64,000 nucleotides of DNA from Mycobacterium lacus (GCF_010731535.1 NZ_AP022581.1:372001-436000), one strand, 5' to 3'; positions 21,916-31,875 are shown, numbered from the stretch's first letter. Numbers and translations are program-made. Notes: a model not told the origin generated them from the sequence alone.

Positions 21916-22068
21916 ATGGACTTCGCGATGCAGTGGTTGTGGTGCGTGGCCGGATTCCTGGCTGGCTCGGCGGTCGCCTGGGTGGTCGTCACGGTGTCGA
22001 TCAAACGCACCAGCGCTGAGGAAGTCCCGGCGGATGCGTCAGGCTCGCCCGAGACCGGTACCCGGTAA
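21916..22068 (+). CDS. arfB: ArfB small membrane protein (Rv0900-like)
   Basis: 50-aa protein with one N-terminal membrane helix (MQWLWCVAGFLAGSAVAWVV) and a short acidic tail. It begins at ATG 21916, 12 bp after arfA, with AAGGAGAA as RBS. It ends in TAATG, so its stop and the arfC start share one base. Length and position match M. tuberculosis Rv0900. Its exact role in the Arf system is unknown. Confidence 0.9.
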   Translation: MDFAMQWLWCVAGFLAGSAVAWVVVTVSIKRTSAEEVPADASGSPETGTR

Positions 22069-22577
22069 TGAGCCACGTGCAGTGGCCGCTGGTTGTGCTG
22101 GCCTTTGTGATCGGGTTGGGACTGACGGCTGCGCTGATGGTCGGCCGCGTCACCCCGCAAGAGCCCGCTCACGAGAAGGGCCCGTCGGGCGCGAAATCCG
22201 GGCCGGCCACGGCGAAGAAAGCCACCGCCGCCGAGCCGCCCACGACGAAAATCTCGCTCGCGCAGGAGTCACCGACCACCGAGATTCCGGCCGCCGAAGA
22301 GCCGCCGCCGACGCAAACCCCGGCCGTCGAAGAGCCGCCGACGACGCAAATCCCGGAGTGGTCGTACCCGTCGTACGGCCCTGGCTCCGCGCGCGCCGGC
22401 GCCGACGGCGGCGGACCGCAAGGCTGGCTGGTGAAGGGCCGCACGGACACCCGGCTCTACTACACCCCCGACGATCCGACGTACGACCCGATCGTCGCCC
22501 AGGTCTGGTTCCAGGACGAGGAGGCGGCCCGGCGGGCCTTTTTTACGCCGTGGCGCGCGAGCACGAAGAAGAGTTAG
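22068..22577 (+). CDS. arfC: ArfC membrane protein (Rv0901-like)
   Basis: 169-aa protein with one N-terminal helix (residues 5-24) and a Pro/Thr/Glu-rich linker made of near-repeats (EIPAAEEPPPTQT, AVEEPPTTQIPE). A C-terminal domain of about 60 residues (GWLVKGRTDTRLYYTPDDPTYD...QVWFQDEEAARRAF) resembles the conserved C-terminal part of SPOR-less envelope proteins of unknown role. The start overlaps the arfB stop by one base. Its 3' end overlaps prrB by 4 bp (TTAG, stops on both strands). Confidence 0.9.
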   Translation: MSHVQWPLVVLAFVIGLGLTAALMVGRVTPQEPAHEKGPSGAKSGPATAKKATAAEPPTTKISLAQESPTTEIPAAEEPPPTQTPAVEEPPTTQIPEWSYPSYGPGSARAGADGGGPQGWLVKGRTDTRLYYTPDDPTYDPIVAQVWFQDEEAARRAFFTPWRASTKKS

Positions 22578-23914
22578 CTCGGGCCGGGCAGTTGCAGCAG
22601 CAGCCGCGCGCCGCCCAATGGGCTTTTCTCCAGTGACGCCGTCCCGCCGTGCAGCTGAGCCTGCTGCGCCACCAACGCCAGGCCCAGGCCGGAGCCCGAG
22701 TGGGAGGCCGTCGACCCGCGGGAGAACCGCTCGAACACCACCTGGCGCTCGTCTTCGGGAACTCCGCTGCCGTTGTCGTCGACCGCGATCTCCACGCCGG
22801 CCCGCGAGCTGACCGCGGACAGCTGGACGCGGGTGGCGCCGCCATGTTTGACGGCGTTGGCGATGGCGTTGTCGACCGCGAGGCGCAACCCGGCCGGTAA
22901 CCCCACGATGATGCAGGTCGGCGACGGCACCAGCGAGACATCGAGGTCCGGGTAGATCCGCATCGCATCGTGGGCGGCGCGGTCGAGCAGCTCGGTGATG
23001 TCGACCGGCACGTGATCCTCGGAGGTCGACAGCTCGCCCTGAGCCAACCGTTCCAGCGCGCCCAGGGTGGCTTCGATGCGCGACTGGGTGCGGATCACGT
23101 CGCCCAGCACCTCTTTGCGTTGGTCTTCGGGCAGATCCAGGGTGGCCAGCACCTCGAGGTTGGTGCGCATCGCGGTCAGCGGGGTGCGCAGCTCATGGGA
23201 GGACACCGCCGCGAAGTCGCGTGCCGACGCGAGCGCCTCCTTGGTCCGGTTCTGCTCGTCCCAGATGCGCTGCAGCATGCCCCGCATCGCCTCGGCGATC
23301 TCGATGGCCTCGCTGGCGCCGTGCACCTCGACCCGCGGCGTCTCGTCCCCGGCGTCGATCGATCGGGTCTGCTGGGCGAGCTGTTTGAACGGGCGCACCG
23401 CGAACGCGGCCAGCAGCCAGGCGAACACCGCCGCCGCGCCGATGGCGAAGCCACAGATCAACAGCACTCGGCGGTGCAGGTTGTTGGTTTCGGCGATGGT
23501 GGCGTCGTACGTCGCGCCGACGGCCACCGACGTCGGCTCGGGACCCGGGATCTCCACCGTCCGCACCCGGTAGCGCACCCCACGGACGTAGGTGTCGCCG
23601 TAGTCGACGTTGAGCTTCGGCAGGGTGATGTCGGAATTCGACTTGATCACGGTGCCGCGGCGGACCGTGATGAGGGCGTCCTGGTCGTTGGGGGAGCGCG
23701 GGATCTCGTCGAGGCCGCGCGGCACGAACGGGATCGCGAAACCCGCCGCCTCGTCAAGCCGGCGGTCCAGCCGTTCCTTGCGGTCGTTGGTGATCCCGAC
23801 CCAGACGACGGTGCCGACGATGAGCACCGGAATCGCGGCGCCGATGGCCGTCGCGAGCACCACCCGGGTCCGCAGCGAAGGCGTGCGAGCGAAGATCCGG
23901 GAGAGCAGGTTCAT
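22574..23914 (-). CDS. prrB: Sensor histidine kinase PrrB
   Basis: 446-aa sensor kinase, same length as Rv0902c. A first helix (about 22-42) and a second (about 150-172) enclose an extracytoplasmic loop, followed by HAMP and a DHp helix with phospho-acceptor H240 (SSHELRTPLTAM). The ATPase domain has N-box DNAIANAVKHGG, G1 DDNGSGVP and G2 GSGLGLALV. It phosphorylates PrrA, encoded 4 bp upstream. The MNLLSRIFARTPSLRTRV start is conserved. Confidence 0.95.
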   Translation of the reverse strand: MNLLSRIFARTPSLRTRVVLATAIGAAIPVLIVGTVVWVGITNDRKERLDRRLDEAAGFAIPFVPRGLDEIPRSPNDQDALITVRRGTVIKSNSDITLPKLNVDYGDTYVRGVRYRVRTVEIPGPEPTSVAVGATYDATIAETNNLHRRVLLICGFAIGAAAVFAWLLAAFAVRPFKQLAQQTRSIDAGDETPRVEVHGASEAIEIAEAMRGMLQRIWDEQNRTKEALASARDFAAVSSHELRTPLTAMRTNLEVLATLDLPEDQRKEVLGDVIRTQSRIEATLGALERLAQGELSTSEDHVPVDITELLDRAAHDAMRIYPDLDVSLVPSPTCIIVGLPAGLRLAVDNAIANAVKHGGATRVQLSAVSSRAGVEIAVDDNGSGVPEDERQVVFERFSRGSTASHSGSGLGLALVAQQAQLHGGTASLEKSPLGGARLLLQLPGPS

Positions 23915-23918
23915 GGCC

Positions 23919-24629
23919 TCACTGCATCCTGAGAACGAACCCGACCCCTCGGACAGTGTGCAGCAGCCGGGGGCCGCCGCCCGCCTCCAGCTTGCGCCGC
24001 AGGTACCCGATGAACACATCGACGACGTTGGTGTCGGCGGCGAAGTCGTAGCCCCACACCAATTCGAGCAGTTGCGCGCGCGACAGCACCGCGGTCTTGT
24101 GCTCGGCGAGCACCGCGAGCAGGTCGAACTCCCGCTTGGTCAGGTCGACGTCGACGCCGTTGACCCGGGCCCGCCGGCCGGGGATGTCCACCTCCAGCGG
24201 GCCCACCGTGATGGTTTCCGACGACGACGTCGCGGTGGCACCGCGCCGGCGCAGCAGCGCCTTCACCCGCGCGACCAGCTCGGCCAGCACGAACGGTTTG
24301 ACCAGGTAATCGTCGGCGCCGGCCTCCAGACCGGCGACCCGGTCGTCGACCGAGCTGCGCGCGGACAGCACGCACACCGGCACGTCGTTGTCCATGGCTC
24401 TCAGGGCGGTGACGACGCTGACGCCGTCCAGCACGGGCATGTTGATGTCGAGGACGATCGCGTCCGGCCGGGTCTCGGTGGCGCTGCGCAGGGCCTCGGC
24501 GCCGTCGACGGCGGTCGATACCTCGAAGCCGGACAGCCGCAGGCCGCGTTCCAGCGAGGCAAGCACATCGGAATCGTCGTCGACCACCAAGACTCGAGGT
24601 GAGGTCCCGCCAGTGTCCATGCGGCCCAT
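23919..24629 (-). CDS. prrA: Response regulator PrrA
   Basis: 236-aa OmpR/PhoB-class regulator. Receiver domain: acidic pocket VVDDDSD, phospho-acceptor D61 (VLDINMP), and the conserved Thr/Ser, with Lys in DDYLVKPF. The C-terminal winged helix has [14 protein letters not shown]...[12 protein letters not shown] and RGVGFVL. The start MGRMDTGG equals the M. tuberculosis length. It forms an operon with prrB (4-bp gap). PrrAB is essential in M. tuberculosis and acts in early intracellular adaptation and respiration control. Confidence 0.95.
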   Translation of the reverse strand: MGRMDTGGTSPRVLVVDDDSDVLASLERGLRLSGFEVSTAVDGAEALRSATETRPDAIVLDINMPVLDGVSVVTALRAMDNDVPVCVLSARSSVDDRVAGLEAGADDYLVKPFVLAELVARVKALLRRRGATATSSSETITVGPLEVDIPGRRARVNGVDVDLTKREFDLLAVLAEHKTAVLSRAQLLELVWGYDFAADTNVVDVFIGYLRRKLEAGGGPRLLHTVRGVGFVLRMQ

Positions 24630-24679
24630 TTTGCCTGATTGTTGGCCACGGTGCCGGGAGGCGCGAGCAGAGGCGAAGC

Positions 24680-25927
24680 TCAGTTCCACTGGTAGCTGCT
24701 CGCGGTAACACGCGCGCCGGCTCGGCGCAGGATGGGACCGAACCAGAGCCAGATGATCAGCGATCCCAGCGACAGTCCACCGAGCATCAGGAAGGCAACG
24801 GGGAATCCGAGATGCTGCGCGACTACGCCGCCCAGCACCGGGCTGAGCGCGCCGCCGAGCCCCTGCGCCGCCATGATCGCGCCCTGGCCGACGTTGATGT
24901 GGCCCGTGCCGTCGAGTATCCGAGCCACCAGCCCCGGCACCGCGACCGAAAGCATGCCAGCGCCGACACCGTCGAGCACCTGCACCGGTATGACTCCCCA
25001 GGTCGTGATGACACCTGCGGCGAGCAACCCGCGGACCGGTAAGGCGGTGAACGCGATCAGGATGGCCAGCCAATAGCCACGCCTTCGGGCGATCCTCATC
25101 GCGGCCAGGGAGGTGCCGACCATGACCGCCTGAGCGACGACGACGGTACTGGCCACAGTGGTGAAAGGGTTGGCGTGGGTGGCCACCACCGCCAGTCCGT
25201 AGAGCGGCAACATGGCCGCGTTTCCCAAGTGGAACAGCACCACCGCGGCGGCTAGTGCCAGCAGCGCCCGGGACTGCAGGAGCACCCGCATCGCTTTGAC
25301 CGGCGCCTGGTCGGTGCGGGCCTCGCCCCGCGCGACGTGGTGGTTGATGCGGCCGGCGGGGATCGCCAGCACGGCCACGACGGTCACGACCGCGAACCCC
25401 GCGGCCAGCCAGAACACCGCGACGTACCCGTACCGCCAACCCAGCAGCCCCGCGATCGCGGCACCGGCCATGTTCCCGGCGTGATTGAAGGCCTGATTTC
25501 GACCATTTTGCCTGGTAAAGCCCGCCTGGCCCACCACGCCAAGGGTGATGCCGATGACCGCGGGGGCGATCGTCGCCCCAGAAATGCACATGACGGCCTG
25601 GGCGGCGGCGACGACCCAGAAATGTGGCGACGTCAGGATCACCGCCGAAGCGGCAACGGCGGCCAGACCGACGGCGATGACACAGGCCCGCTTGCGGCGG
25701 GTGGCGTCGACCAGCGCCCCCGCTGGGCCGACCGTGACCATGCCGACGATCGCGCCCAGGGTGATCACCGCACCAATGGTGCTGGTCGTCCAGCCACGGC
25801 CTGCCAGCAATACGCCCAGGAACGGGCCCATGCCGGCCTCCATGTCGGCCATGAAGAAGTTCACCGCCTGCAGCGCGGCCCGATCCCGGGCCCGGGCCAC
25901 CGGTGCCGGCATGTCCGGGTGCAGCAT
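24680..25927 (-). CDS. MFS permease
   Basis: 415-aa major facilitator with about 12 predicted helices. The first begins in [21 protein letters not shown], and the loop 2-3 region carries [17 protein letters not shown] in place of the usual GxLaDrxGRrk. The substrate is unknown, although the architecture resembles the YfcJ/exporter-like MFS. I recall no counterpart between prrA and accD3 in M. tuberculosis, so this belongs to an accessory block with the divergent glycosyltransferase operon. Confidence 0.85.
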   Translation of the reverse strand: MLHPDMPAPVARARDRAALQAVNFFMADMEAGMGPFLGVLLAGRGWTTSTIGAVITLGAIVGMVTVGPAGALVDATRRKRACVIAVGLAAVAASAVILTSPHFWVVAAAQAVMCISGATIAPAVIGITLGVVGQAGFTRQNGRNQAFNHAGNMAGAAIAGLLGWRYGYVAVFWLAAGFAVVTVVAVLAIPAGRINHHVARGEARTDQAPVKAMRVLLQSRALLALAAAVVLFHLGNAAMLPLYGLAVVATHANPFTTVASTVVVAQAVMVGTSLAAMRIARRRGYWLAILIAFTALPVRGLLAAGVITTWGVIPVQVLDGVGAGMLSVAVPGLVARILDGTGHINVGQGAIMAAQGLGGALSPVLGGVVAQHLGFPVAFLMLGGLSLGSLIIWLWFGPILRRAGARVTASSYQWN

Positions 25928-25993
25928 TCCCTGATTTTCGCGGAGGCCCGACGGTGCACTGCCGGCGATTCGTGAGGCGACGAGTCTGCTCCC

Positions 25994-26022
25994 TTGGCGA
26001 AGCCCGTGCGAACGATCATAAT
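25994..26022 (+). promoter_or_regulatory. SigA-like promoter of the glycosyltransferase operon
   Basis: TTGGCG (25994-25999), a 17-bp spacer and CATAAT (26017-26022) form a good -35/-10 pair in the direction of the glycosyltransferase. The CIRCE-like repeat begins at the last base of the -10, where a repressor would block initiation. Predicted from sequence only. Confidence 0.55.
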
Positions 26023-26048
26023 TAGCACTCGTCGGATGAGACTGCTAA
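26022..26048. promoter_or_regulatory. CIRCE-like element (HrcA operator)
   Basis: TTAGCACTC-N9-GACTGCTAA. The consensus HrcA operator is TTAGCACTC-N9-GAGTGCTAA, so 17 of 18 arm bases match with the exact 9-bp spacing. It overlaps the predicted -10/+1 region and lies 36 bp upstream of the glycosyltransferase start. In mycobacteria CIRCE is known at groE-type genes; here it would put a glycan operon under heat-shock control. Confidence 0.75.
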
Positions 26049-26083
26049 CGCGTGTGATGGGTGTGGTAAGGAGGGAAACGTCA

Positions 26084-27271
26084 ATGCGCGGCGCTGATTT
26101 CGTCTTGCGGACCGATATTTCAGACCCCAGCCGTTCCATCCGGGTCGTGCTGGTCGCCCCGCCGTATTTCGATATTCCGCCGAGCGGCTACGGGGGCGTG
26201 GAGGCGGTGGTCGCCGACCTCGCCGACACCCTCGTCGCGCGCGGACACCAGGTCACCGTGCTGGGCGCGGGCGAACCCGGCACGGCGGCCCACTTCATCC
26301 CCGTGTGGGACCAGGCGATACCCCACCGGCTCGGCGAGCCCTATCCGGAGGTCATGCACGCCCTTAAGGCGCGCCGGACCATCGCCAGGATCGCCGCCGC
26401 CGACGGTGTCGACATCGTGCACGACCACACCTTCGCCGGTCCGATCAATGCACCGGCCTACCAAGCGCTTGGCGTGTCGACGATCGTGACCGTGCACGGC
26501 CCGATCGATGACGACCTGTATCCGTACTACCGTGAACTCAGCGACGGTGTCGGTTTGGTCGCCATCAGCGACCGCCAGCGAGAACTCGCTCCCGATCTGA
26601 ATTGGATTGGGCGCGTACACAATGCGTTGCGGCTGGAGGACTGGCCGTTCGAAACCGAAAAGCACGACTACGCCCTGTTTCTGGGCAGGTTCGCGCCCTA
26701 CAAGGGCGCGCATTTGGCCGTGCGGGCCGCCCACGAGGCAGGGATTCCGCTCGTCCTGGCCGGCAAGTGCAACGAGCCCGCGGAGAAGGCGTACTTCGAG
26801 GAACAGGTGCGGCCGCTGCTCACCGACAACGACCACGTATTCGGCGAGGCCGACGCCGTCAGCAAGCGCAAGCTGTTGGCCAACGCGCGTTGCCTGCTGT
26901 TTCCCGTCCAGTGGGAGGAGCCGTTCGGGATCGTGATGATCGAGGCGATGGCCTGCGGCACGCCGGTCGTCGCACTGCGCGGAGGTGCTGTCCCCGAGGT
27001 GGTCGTCGACGGTGTGACGGGCCTCGTGTGCGACCGGGTGGAGGATCTGCCCGCAGCGATGGAGCGGGCGCGGACGTTTGATCCGCACGCGTGTCGGCGC
27101 CATGTCGCCGCGAATTTCGACGTGGCACGGTTCGGCTCCGCTTACGAGCGGATTTATCGCAGGGCCCTGCATCACACGCTGGGCGCTCGTGGCATCTCGA
27201 CCCGGGGTGTCGTCGACTCCCTCGAGTCGGGAATACGCGGCCGTGACTTGGGAGAGAAGGCCACCGCGTGA
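26084..27271 (+). CDS. GT4-type glycosyltransferase
   Basis: 395-aa GT-B fold glycosyltransferase. The N-terminal domain has the glycine-rich FDIPPSGYGGVEAVVADLADTL acceptor loop. The C-terminal nucleotide-sugar domain has LFLGRFAPYKGAH and the EPFGIVMIEAMACGTPVV motif with the retaining E-x7-E. ATG 26084 is preceded by AAGGAGG at 9 bp, which decides the start over an upstream one at 25994. It is coupled by a 4-nt GTGA overlap to the glucosidase gene. Acceptor and sugar are unknown; trehalose/glycogen-type glucans are possible. Confidence 0.88.
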   Translation: MRGADFVLRTDISDPSRSIRVVLVAPPYFDIPPSGYGGVEAVVADLADTLVARGHQVTVLGAGEPGTAAHFIPVWDQAIPHRLGEPYPEVMHALKARRTIARIAAADGVDIVHDHTFAGPINAPAYQALGVSTIVTVHGPIDDDLYPYYRELSDGVGLVAISDRQRELAPDLNWIGRVHNALRLEDWPFETEKHDYALFLGRFAPYKGAHLAVRAAHEAGIPLVLAGKCNEPAEKAYFEEQVRPLLTDNDHVFGEADAVSKRKLLANARCLLFPVQWEEPFGIVMIEAMACGTPVVALRGGAVPEVVVDGVTGLVCDRVEDLPAAMERARTFDPHACRRHVAANFDVARFGSAYERIYRRALHHTLGARGISTRGVVDSLESGIRGRDLGEKATA

Positions 27272-29394
27272 CGATGCCGGCGGCGTTCAACAGCGGCGCG
27301 CCGGCCCGAGTCGGTTCGGGCAACGACACCGTGACGCTGGTCGAAGGAGGGACATTTTGCCTGTCCGACCGCCACGGCGACGTGGTCGTGGGCACGTCGC
27401 ATGGGCTGTTCTTCCGTGACGCCCGGGTCCTGTCGCGATGGGAACTCCGCGTCGACGGCCAGGTCGCCGAATCGTTGTCGGTGGAGTCGACGGAGGCGTT
27501 CGCCGCACAGTTCATCCTGCGCCGGGCGCCCCGCTCGGGCCTGGTGGACAGCACGTTGCTGGTGGTCCGGGAGCGGCTGGTCGCCGACGGGCTGCGCGAG
27601 ACCATCACGCTGCACAACCTCGACAAAGAGAGCACGGTGGTTTCCCTGGAACTGCGCGCCGACGCCGACTTCGCCGACCTGTTCGCGGTCAAGGCGGGAC
27701 GAGCAGCGGTCGGCGGTGCGGACATGTCCGTGGCCGGCGGGGAACTGGTGCTACGCGAACGGGGCGACGGGGTGCGCGGCCTGACCGTGGCCGCCACGGG
27801 TGATCCGATCGTGTTGCCCGGCGCGCTGAACTGGCGAGTGGTGGTCGCGCCCGGCGAGCGCTGGCAAACCGAGATCTTGGTGCAGCCGACGTGGGCGAAT
27901 CATAAGATCCGAACCCGCTTTCCGCGTGGCGAACACATGCAATCCAGCGCGCCGGCCCGCAAGATCGAGGCCTGGCGTGACACCGCGACTACGGTGGACA
28001 CCGACAACGCGGTGTTGGCTCGGGTGCTGCGCCAGTCCGAGAGCGACCTCGGGGCGTTGTTGATTCACGACGACGATGGTCATGGCCGGCCGTTTGTCGC
28101 GGCGGGGGCGCCCTGGTTCATGACGTTGTTCGGCCGGGACAGCTTGCTGACCGCATGGATGGCGCTGCCGCTGGACGTCGGTCTTGCGGTGGGCACGCTG
28201 CGGCAGCTCGCGGCCGTCCAGGGGCGGCACGTCGACCCCGTCACGGAAGAACAGCCCGGTCGGATCATGCACGAGGCGCGCCGCGGTCCCGCCAGCGCCG
28301 ATGTATTGGGCGGCAGCATCTACTACGGCTCGATCGACGCCACCCCGCTCTTTGTGATGCTGCTGGCCGAATGTTGGCGGTGGGGGGCCGACGAAGCGGT
28401 GGTTCGGTCGCTGCTTCCCGCGGCCGATGCTGCGCTCACCTGGGCGGACCGGTACGGCGACCGAGATGGCGACGGCTTTGTCGAATACCAGCGCGCCACC
28501 GACCGCGGCCTGGTCAACCAGGGCTGGAAGGACAGCTTCGACGGCATCAACGACGCCGCCGGTCGCACCGCCGAACCGCCCATCGCGCTGTGCGAGGTGC
28601 AGGGCTATCTGTACGCCGCCCTGACGTCGCGGGCTGAGCTCGCCGAGGCATTGGGAGACGCGGCCGAAGCGACGCGGTTGCGTGCACGTGCGGACGAGTT
28701 GCGCGCCGCGTTCGCCCACACGTTCTGGCTGCCGGCACAGGGCTGGTACGCGGTTGCGCTCGACCGACGTAAGCACCCGGTAGACGCGTTGACGAGCAAC
28801 GTCGGCCATTGTTTGTGGACGGGCATTGCCAGCGACGAGCATGCCGCGGCCATCGTGGAGCGGCTGTCCGGCGTCGAGATGGACTCCGGGTTCGGGTTGC
28901 GCACGCTGGCGACCACCATGGGCGCTTACAACCCAATGAGCTATCACAACGGTTCGGTGTGGCCTCATGACACCGCGATCGCGGTGGCCGGCTTGCTGCG
29001 CTATCGCCACCTGCCCGGCGCCGTGGCGCTGGCCGAGCGCCTCGCGACCGGGCTTCTCGACGCGGCAATGACATTCGGCGGGCGTCTGCCCGAGCTTTTC
29101 TGCGGGTTCCCGCGCTCGCAGTTCGGCTCGCCGGTGCCGTATCCGACTTCCTGCTCTCCGCAAGCATGGGCAAGCGCCGCGCCGCTATTGCTGCTGCGGT
29201 CATTTCTGGGGCTCGACCCGCATGTCCCACACCGCAGGCTGTCGGTGTCACCGCATTTGCCGCAGGCCTGGGGCGGTATCGCGTTGACGAATCTGCGTCT
29301 GGGCAGCATGACCGTGCACCTCGAAGCCGAGGGCGCGACGGTAAAGGCACACGGTCTTGGCGACGACTGGCAGCTGGTTGCGCCGTCGGGGTGA
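27268..29394 (+). CDS. Amylo-alpha-1,6-glucosidase / glycogen-debranching-type hydrolase
   Basis: 708-aa protein. The N-terminal beta-sandwich (about 20-220: TLVEGGTFCLSDRHGDVVVG...HGLFFRDARVLSRWEL) is the glycogen debranching N-terminal domain. An (alpha/alpha)6 barrel follows, with GAPWFMTLFGRDSLLTAWM, HEARRGPAS, GLVNQGWKDSFDGI and NPMSYHNGSVWPHDTAI, typical of GDE/GH15-like catalytic domains; candidate acids are in WKDS and the C-terminal glycan-binding helices. Translation is coupled to the glycosyltransferase. It probably trims alpha-glucans; no signal peptide is seen, so it should be cytoplasmic. Confidence 0.88.
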   Translation: MTMPAAFNSGAPARVGSGNDTVTLVEGGTFCLSDRHGDVVVGTSHGLFFRDARVLSRWELRVDGQVAESLSVESTEAFAAQFILRRAPRSGLVDSTLLVVRERLVADGLRETITLHNLDKESTVVSLELRADADFADLFAVKAGRAAVGGADMSVAGGELVLRERGDGVRGLTVAATGDPIVLPGALNWRVVVAPGERWQTEILVQPTWANHKIRTRFPRGEHMQSSAPARKIEAWRDTATTVDTDNAVLARVLRQSESDLGALLIHDDDGHGRPFVAAGAPWFMTLFGRDSLLTAWMALPLDVGLAVGTLRQLAAVQGRHVDPVTEEQPGRIMHEARRGPASADVLGGSIYYGSIDATPLFVMLLAECWRWGADEAVVRSLLPAADAALTWADRYGDRDGDGFVEYQRATDRGLVNQGWKDSFDGINDAAGRTAEPPIALCEVQGYLYAALTSRAELAEALGDAAEATRLRARADELRAAFAHTFWLPAQGWYAVALDRRKHPVDALTSNVGHCLWTGIASDEHAAAIVERLSGVEMDSGFGLRTLATTMGAYNPMSYHNGSVWPHDTAIAVAGLLRYRHLPGAVALAERLATGLLDAAMTFGGRLPELFCGFPRSQFGSPVPYPTSCSPQAWASAAPLLLLRSFLGLDPHVPHRRLSVSPHLPQAWGGIALTNLRLGSMTVHLEAEGATVKAHGLGDDWQLVAPSG

Positions 29395-29629
29395 TTCGGG
29401 ACCCGACAGGCGTGGCTCGTCGGCCAGTCGTCGCACAATCGCGTCAAAGTCTTTGACTCCGATGCGATTCTGCGTTCCCTTGCGCTATCGGTTACAAACT
29501 TGTTCACCTGACCGTATCTCCGACCAACAACTGCCTCGATCACTACTACGTGATCACCTACGCAGTGGCGCGGGAGGCACGCGAAGCGGCGTGTCGCCCG
29601 CGCCATTTTCATGTTGCGGCTGACGCCCG

Positions 29630-31111
29630 TTACGCGTCGTGGGGTAGGCCGATGCGGCGGTAGCGCCGCAGTCGAACGGCCATGCGTTCGTCATCCGGCA
29701 TCCCGCGCAGCGCGTGGACCTCGGCGGCTATGGCGCTCGACAGTCGCTGGGAGAATTCCACCGGCTCGTCGGCGGCATCCGGATGCTCCGGCACGATGAC
29801 GTCGACAATCCCGGACCGCAACAGGTCGGCCGACCGAATGCCTTGGGCCGCAGCGAGATCGGCCGCATGCTTGGTGTCCCGGAACACGATCACGCTGGCG
29901 CCCTCCGGCGGCAGCGGCGCCAGCCAGCCGTGCAGCGCGGCCAGCACCCGGTCGGCGGGCACCATCGCCAATGCGGGCCCGCCGCTGCCCTGACCCAGCA
30001 GGACCGACACCGTCGGCGTATCCAGCGTGATGAGCTCGGCCAGGCACTGGGCGATCTGGCCGGCCAGACCGCCCTGCTCGGCCTCGACCGGCAGCGCCGG
30101 GCCGGCGGTGTCGATGATCAGCACCAGCGGTAGGCGTAGTTCGGCGGCCAACGCCATTCCCCTGCGGGCTTCCCGTAGAGATGCGGATCCGACGATCCCG
30201 CCAACGACGCGCCGCTGGCCGAGCACCACGGCCGGTTGACCGGCGAATCGGGCCAGCGCCAGCAGCATCGTCGCCGCCTCGTCCGGCCCAGCCTCGGACA
30301 GCGACACGACCTCGGTGCAGCCGTGCCGTAGCAGGTCACCAACCCCTGGCCGGTCCGGTCGTCGCGACGCGGCCACCGAGTCCCACGCCGGCACATCGGG
30401 AATCGCTTCGGAGGCCAGCGAGGTGGGTGGGGGGCCGGGTGCATCGGCAATCACCGTCAGCGCCCGGTCCAGCGTTGGCCGCAGCCCTTCGAGCGGAACG
30501 ACGTCATCGATCAACCCGCGCCGCTGCAGGTTCTCCGCGGTCTGGATGCCGGGCGGGAATGCTTCGCCAAAGAGCTGCTCGTACACCCGAGGCCCGAGCA
30601 GCCCGATCAGCGCGCCCGGCTCGGCGATGGTGACATGGCCCAGCGAGCCCCACGACGCCAACACCCCGCCGGTGGTCGGATGGCGCAAGTAGACGAGGTA
30701 GGGCAGGTGCGCCCGTTTGTGGAGCCGGACCGCCGCGGCGATCTTCACCATTTGCAGGAACGCGACCGTGCCCTCTTGCATGCGGGTACCGCCGGAGCTC
30801 GGCGACGCCAGCAGCGGCAGCCGCTCGGCGGTTGCGCGCTCCACCGCCGCGGTGATCCGTTCGGCCGCCGCCACCCCAATCGAGCCGCCGAGGAAGCCGA
30901 ACTCGCAAACCACCACCGCGACCCGGCGCCCGCATAGGCGCCCCTCGCCGGTCAGCACCGATTCGTCCCGGCCCGTGGCGTCCCGGGCGGCGGCCAGCTC
31001 CCTGGCGTAGGACTCGCTGACCGGCATCGCCAGCGGATCGTTGTCCCAGCTGACGAATGAGCCCTCGTCCAGCACCGCGTCCCGCAGCTGGTCGGTCGTG
31101 ATATGGCTCAC
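29630..31111 (-). CDS. accD3: Acyl-CoA carboxylase beta subunit AccD3
   Basis: 493-aa carboxyltransferase with two crotonase-fold halves. The N half has [19 protein letters not shown] and [20 protein letters not shown] (acyl-CoA/biotin site). The C half has [26 protein letters not shown] and [17 protein letters not shown]. It resembles the fused bacterial AccA/AccD-like arrangement and matches Rv0904c. The GTG start lies 27 bp from the divergent echA6 ATG across a shared TATATA. Its acyl-CoA substrate is unknown. Confidence 0.92.
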   Translation of the reverse strand: MSHITTDQLRDAVLDEGSFVSWDNDPLAMPVSESYARELAAARDATGRDESVLTGEGRLCGRRVAVVVCEFGFLGGSIGVAAAERITAAVERATAERLPLLASPSSGGTRMQEGTVAFLQMVKIAAAVRLHKRAHLPYLVYLRHPTTGGVLASWGSLGHVTIAEPGALIGLLGPRVYEQLFGEAFPPGIQTAENLQRRGLIDDVVPLEGLRPTLDRALTVIADAPGPPPTSLASEAIPDVPAWDSVAASRRPDRPGVGDLLRHGCTEVVSLSEAGPDEAATMLLALARFAGQPAVVLGQRRVVGGIVGSASLREARRGMALAAELRLPLVLIIDTAGPALPVEAEQGGLAGQIAQCLAELITLDTPTVSVLLGQGSGGPALAMVPADRVLAALHGWLAPLPPEGASVIVFRDTKHAADLAAAQGIRSADLLRSGIVDVIVPEHPDAADEPVEFSQRLSSAIAAEVHALRGMPDDERMAVRLRRYRRIGLPHDA

Positions 31112-31121
31112 CCGTTGAGGC

Positions 31122-31127
31122 TATATA
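31122..31127. promoter_or_regulatory. Symmetric -10 (TATATA) shared by accD3 and echA6
   Basis: TATATA is its own reverse complement. It lies 11 bp before the echA6 ATG (31139) on + and 10 bp before the accD3 GTG (31111) on -. Both distances place the transcription start at or within a few bases of the start codon, with no Shine-Dalgarno on either side. This fits one bidirectional promoter producing two leaderless or nearly leaderless mRNAs. Confidence 0.5.
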
Positions 31128-31138
31128 TCCTGGCCCCC

Positions 31139-31870
31139 ATGATCGGTGTCACCCAGACCGAAGCCGTTATGACCATTGAGCTGCAGCGGCCGGAGCGGCG
31201 CAACGCGTTGAATTCCCAGCTCGTCGAGGAGCTGCGGGAGGTGGTGCTGAAGGCCGGGGACGGGTCGGTTCGGGCCATCGTGCTGACGGGCCAGGGCACG
31301 GCATTCTGCGCCGGGGCCGACTTGAGCGGAGATGCATTCGCCGCTGACTATCCCGATCGGCTCATCGAACTGCACCGGGTCCTGGACGCGACGTTGATAC
31401 CGGTGATCGGCGCCATCAACGGGCCCGCCATCGGCGCCGGCCTGCAGCTGGCCATGCAATGCGACCTTCGGGTGGTCGCACCGGAGGCGTTCTTCCAGTT
31501 TCCTACTTCGAAATACGGCCTGGCCCTTGACAACTGGAGCATCCGGCGGCTGTCGTCGCTGGTCGGTCACGGGCGCGCGCGCGCGATGCTGCTCGCCGCG
31601 GAGAAGCTGACCGCCGACATGGCGCTGCACACCGGGATGGCCAACCGCATCGGCACCCTGGCCGACGCGCAGGCGTGGGCCGCCGAGATCGCCGACCTGG
31701 CGCCGCTGGCCATTCAGCATGCCAAGCGGGTGCTCAACGACGACGGCGCCATCGAGGAGCCGGAGCCGGCCCACAAGGAGCTCTTCGACAAGGCTTGGTC
31801 CAGCCAGGATGTCATCGAGGCGCAGATTGCCCGGGTGGAGAAACGGCCGCCGAGGTTCCAGGGGGCCTGA
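31139..31870 (+). CDS. echA6: Enoyl-CoA hydratase-family acyl-CoA carrier EchA6
   Basis: 243-aa crotonase-fold protein, same length as Rv0905. The oxyanion hole regions are [13 protein letters not shown] and [19 protein letters not shown]. The positions usually holding the two catalytic Glu are not conserved as Glu in [10 protein letters not shown] and [11 protein letters not shown], consistent with the non-hydratase role reported for M. tuberculosis EchA6 (acyl-CoA shuttling to FAS-II with MmpL3). The ATG at 31139 has no RBS, which suggests a leaderless mRNA. Confidence 0.92.
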   Translation: MIGVTQTEAVMTIELQRPERRNALNSQLVEELREVVLKAGDGSVRAIVLTGQGTAFCAGADLSGDAFAADYPDRLIELHRVLDATLIPVIGAINGPAIGAGLQLAMQCDLRVVAPEAFFQFPTSKYGLALDNWSIRRLSSLVGHGRARAMLLAAEKLTADMALHTGMANRIGTLADAQAWAAEIADLAPLAIQHAKRVLNDDGAIEEPEPAHKELFDKAWSSQDVIEAQIARVEKRPPRFQGA

Positions 31871-31875
31871 TCGCC

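Noticed and set aside
22645..26000. Long open frames antisense to prrB, prrA and the MFS gene
   Set aside because: They are GC-rich antisense frames of well-supported genes and their translations are Arg/Ala/Gly-rich without motifs.
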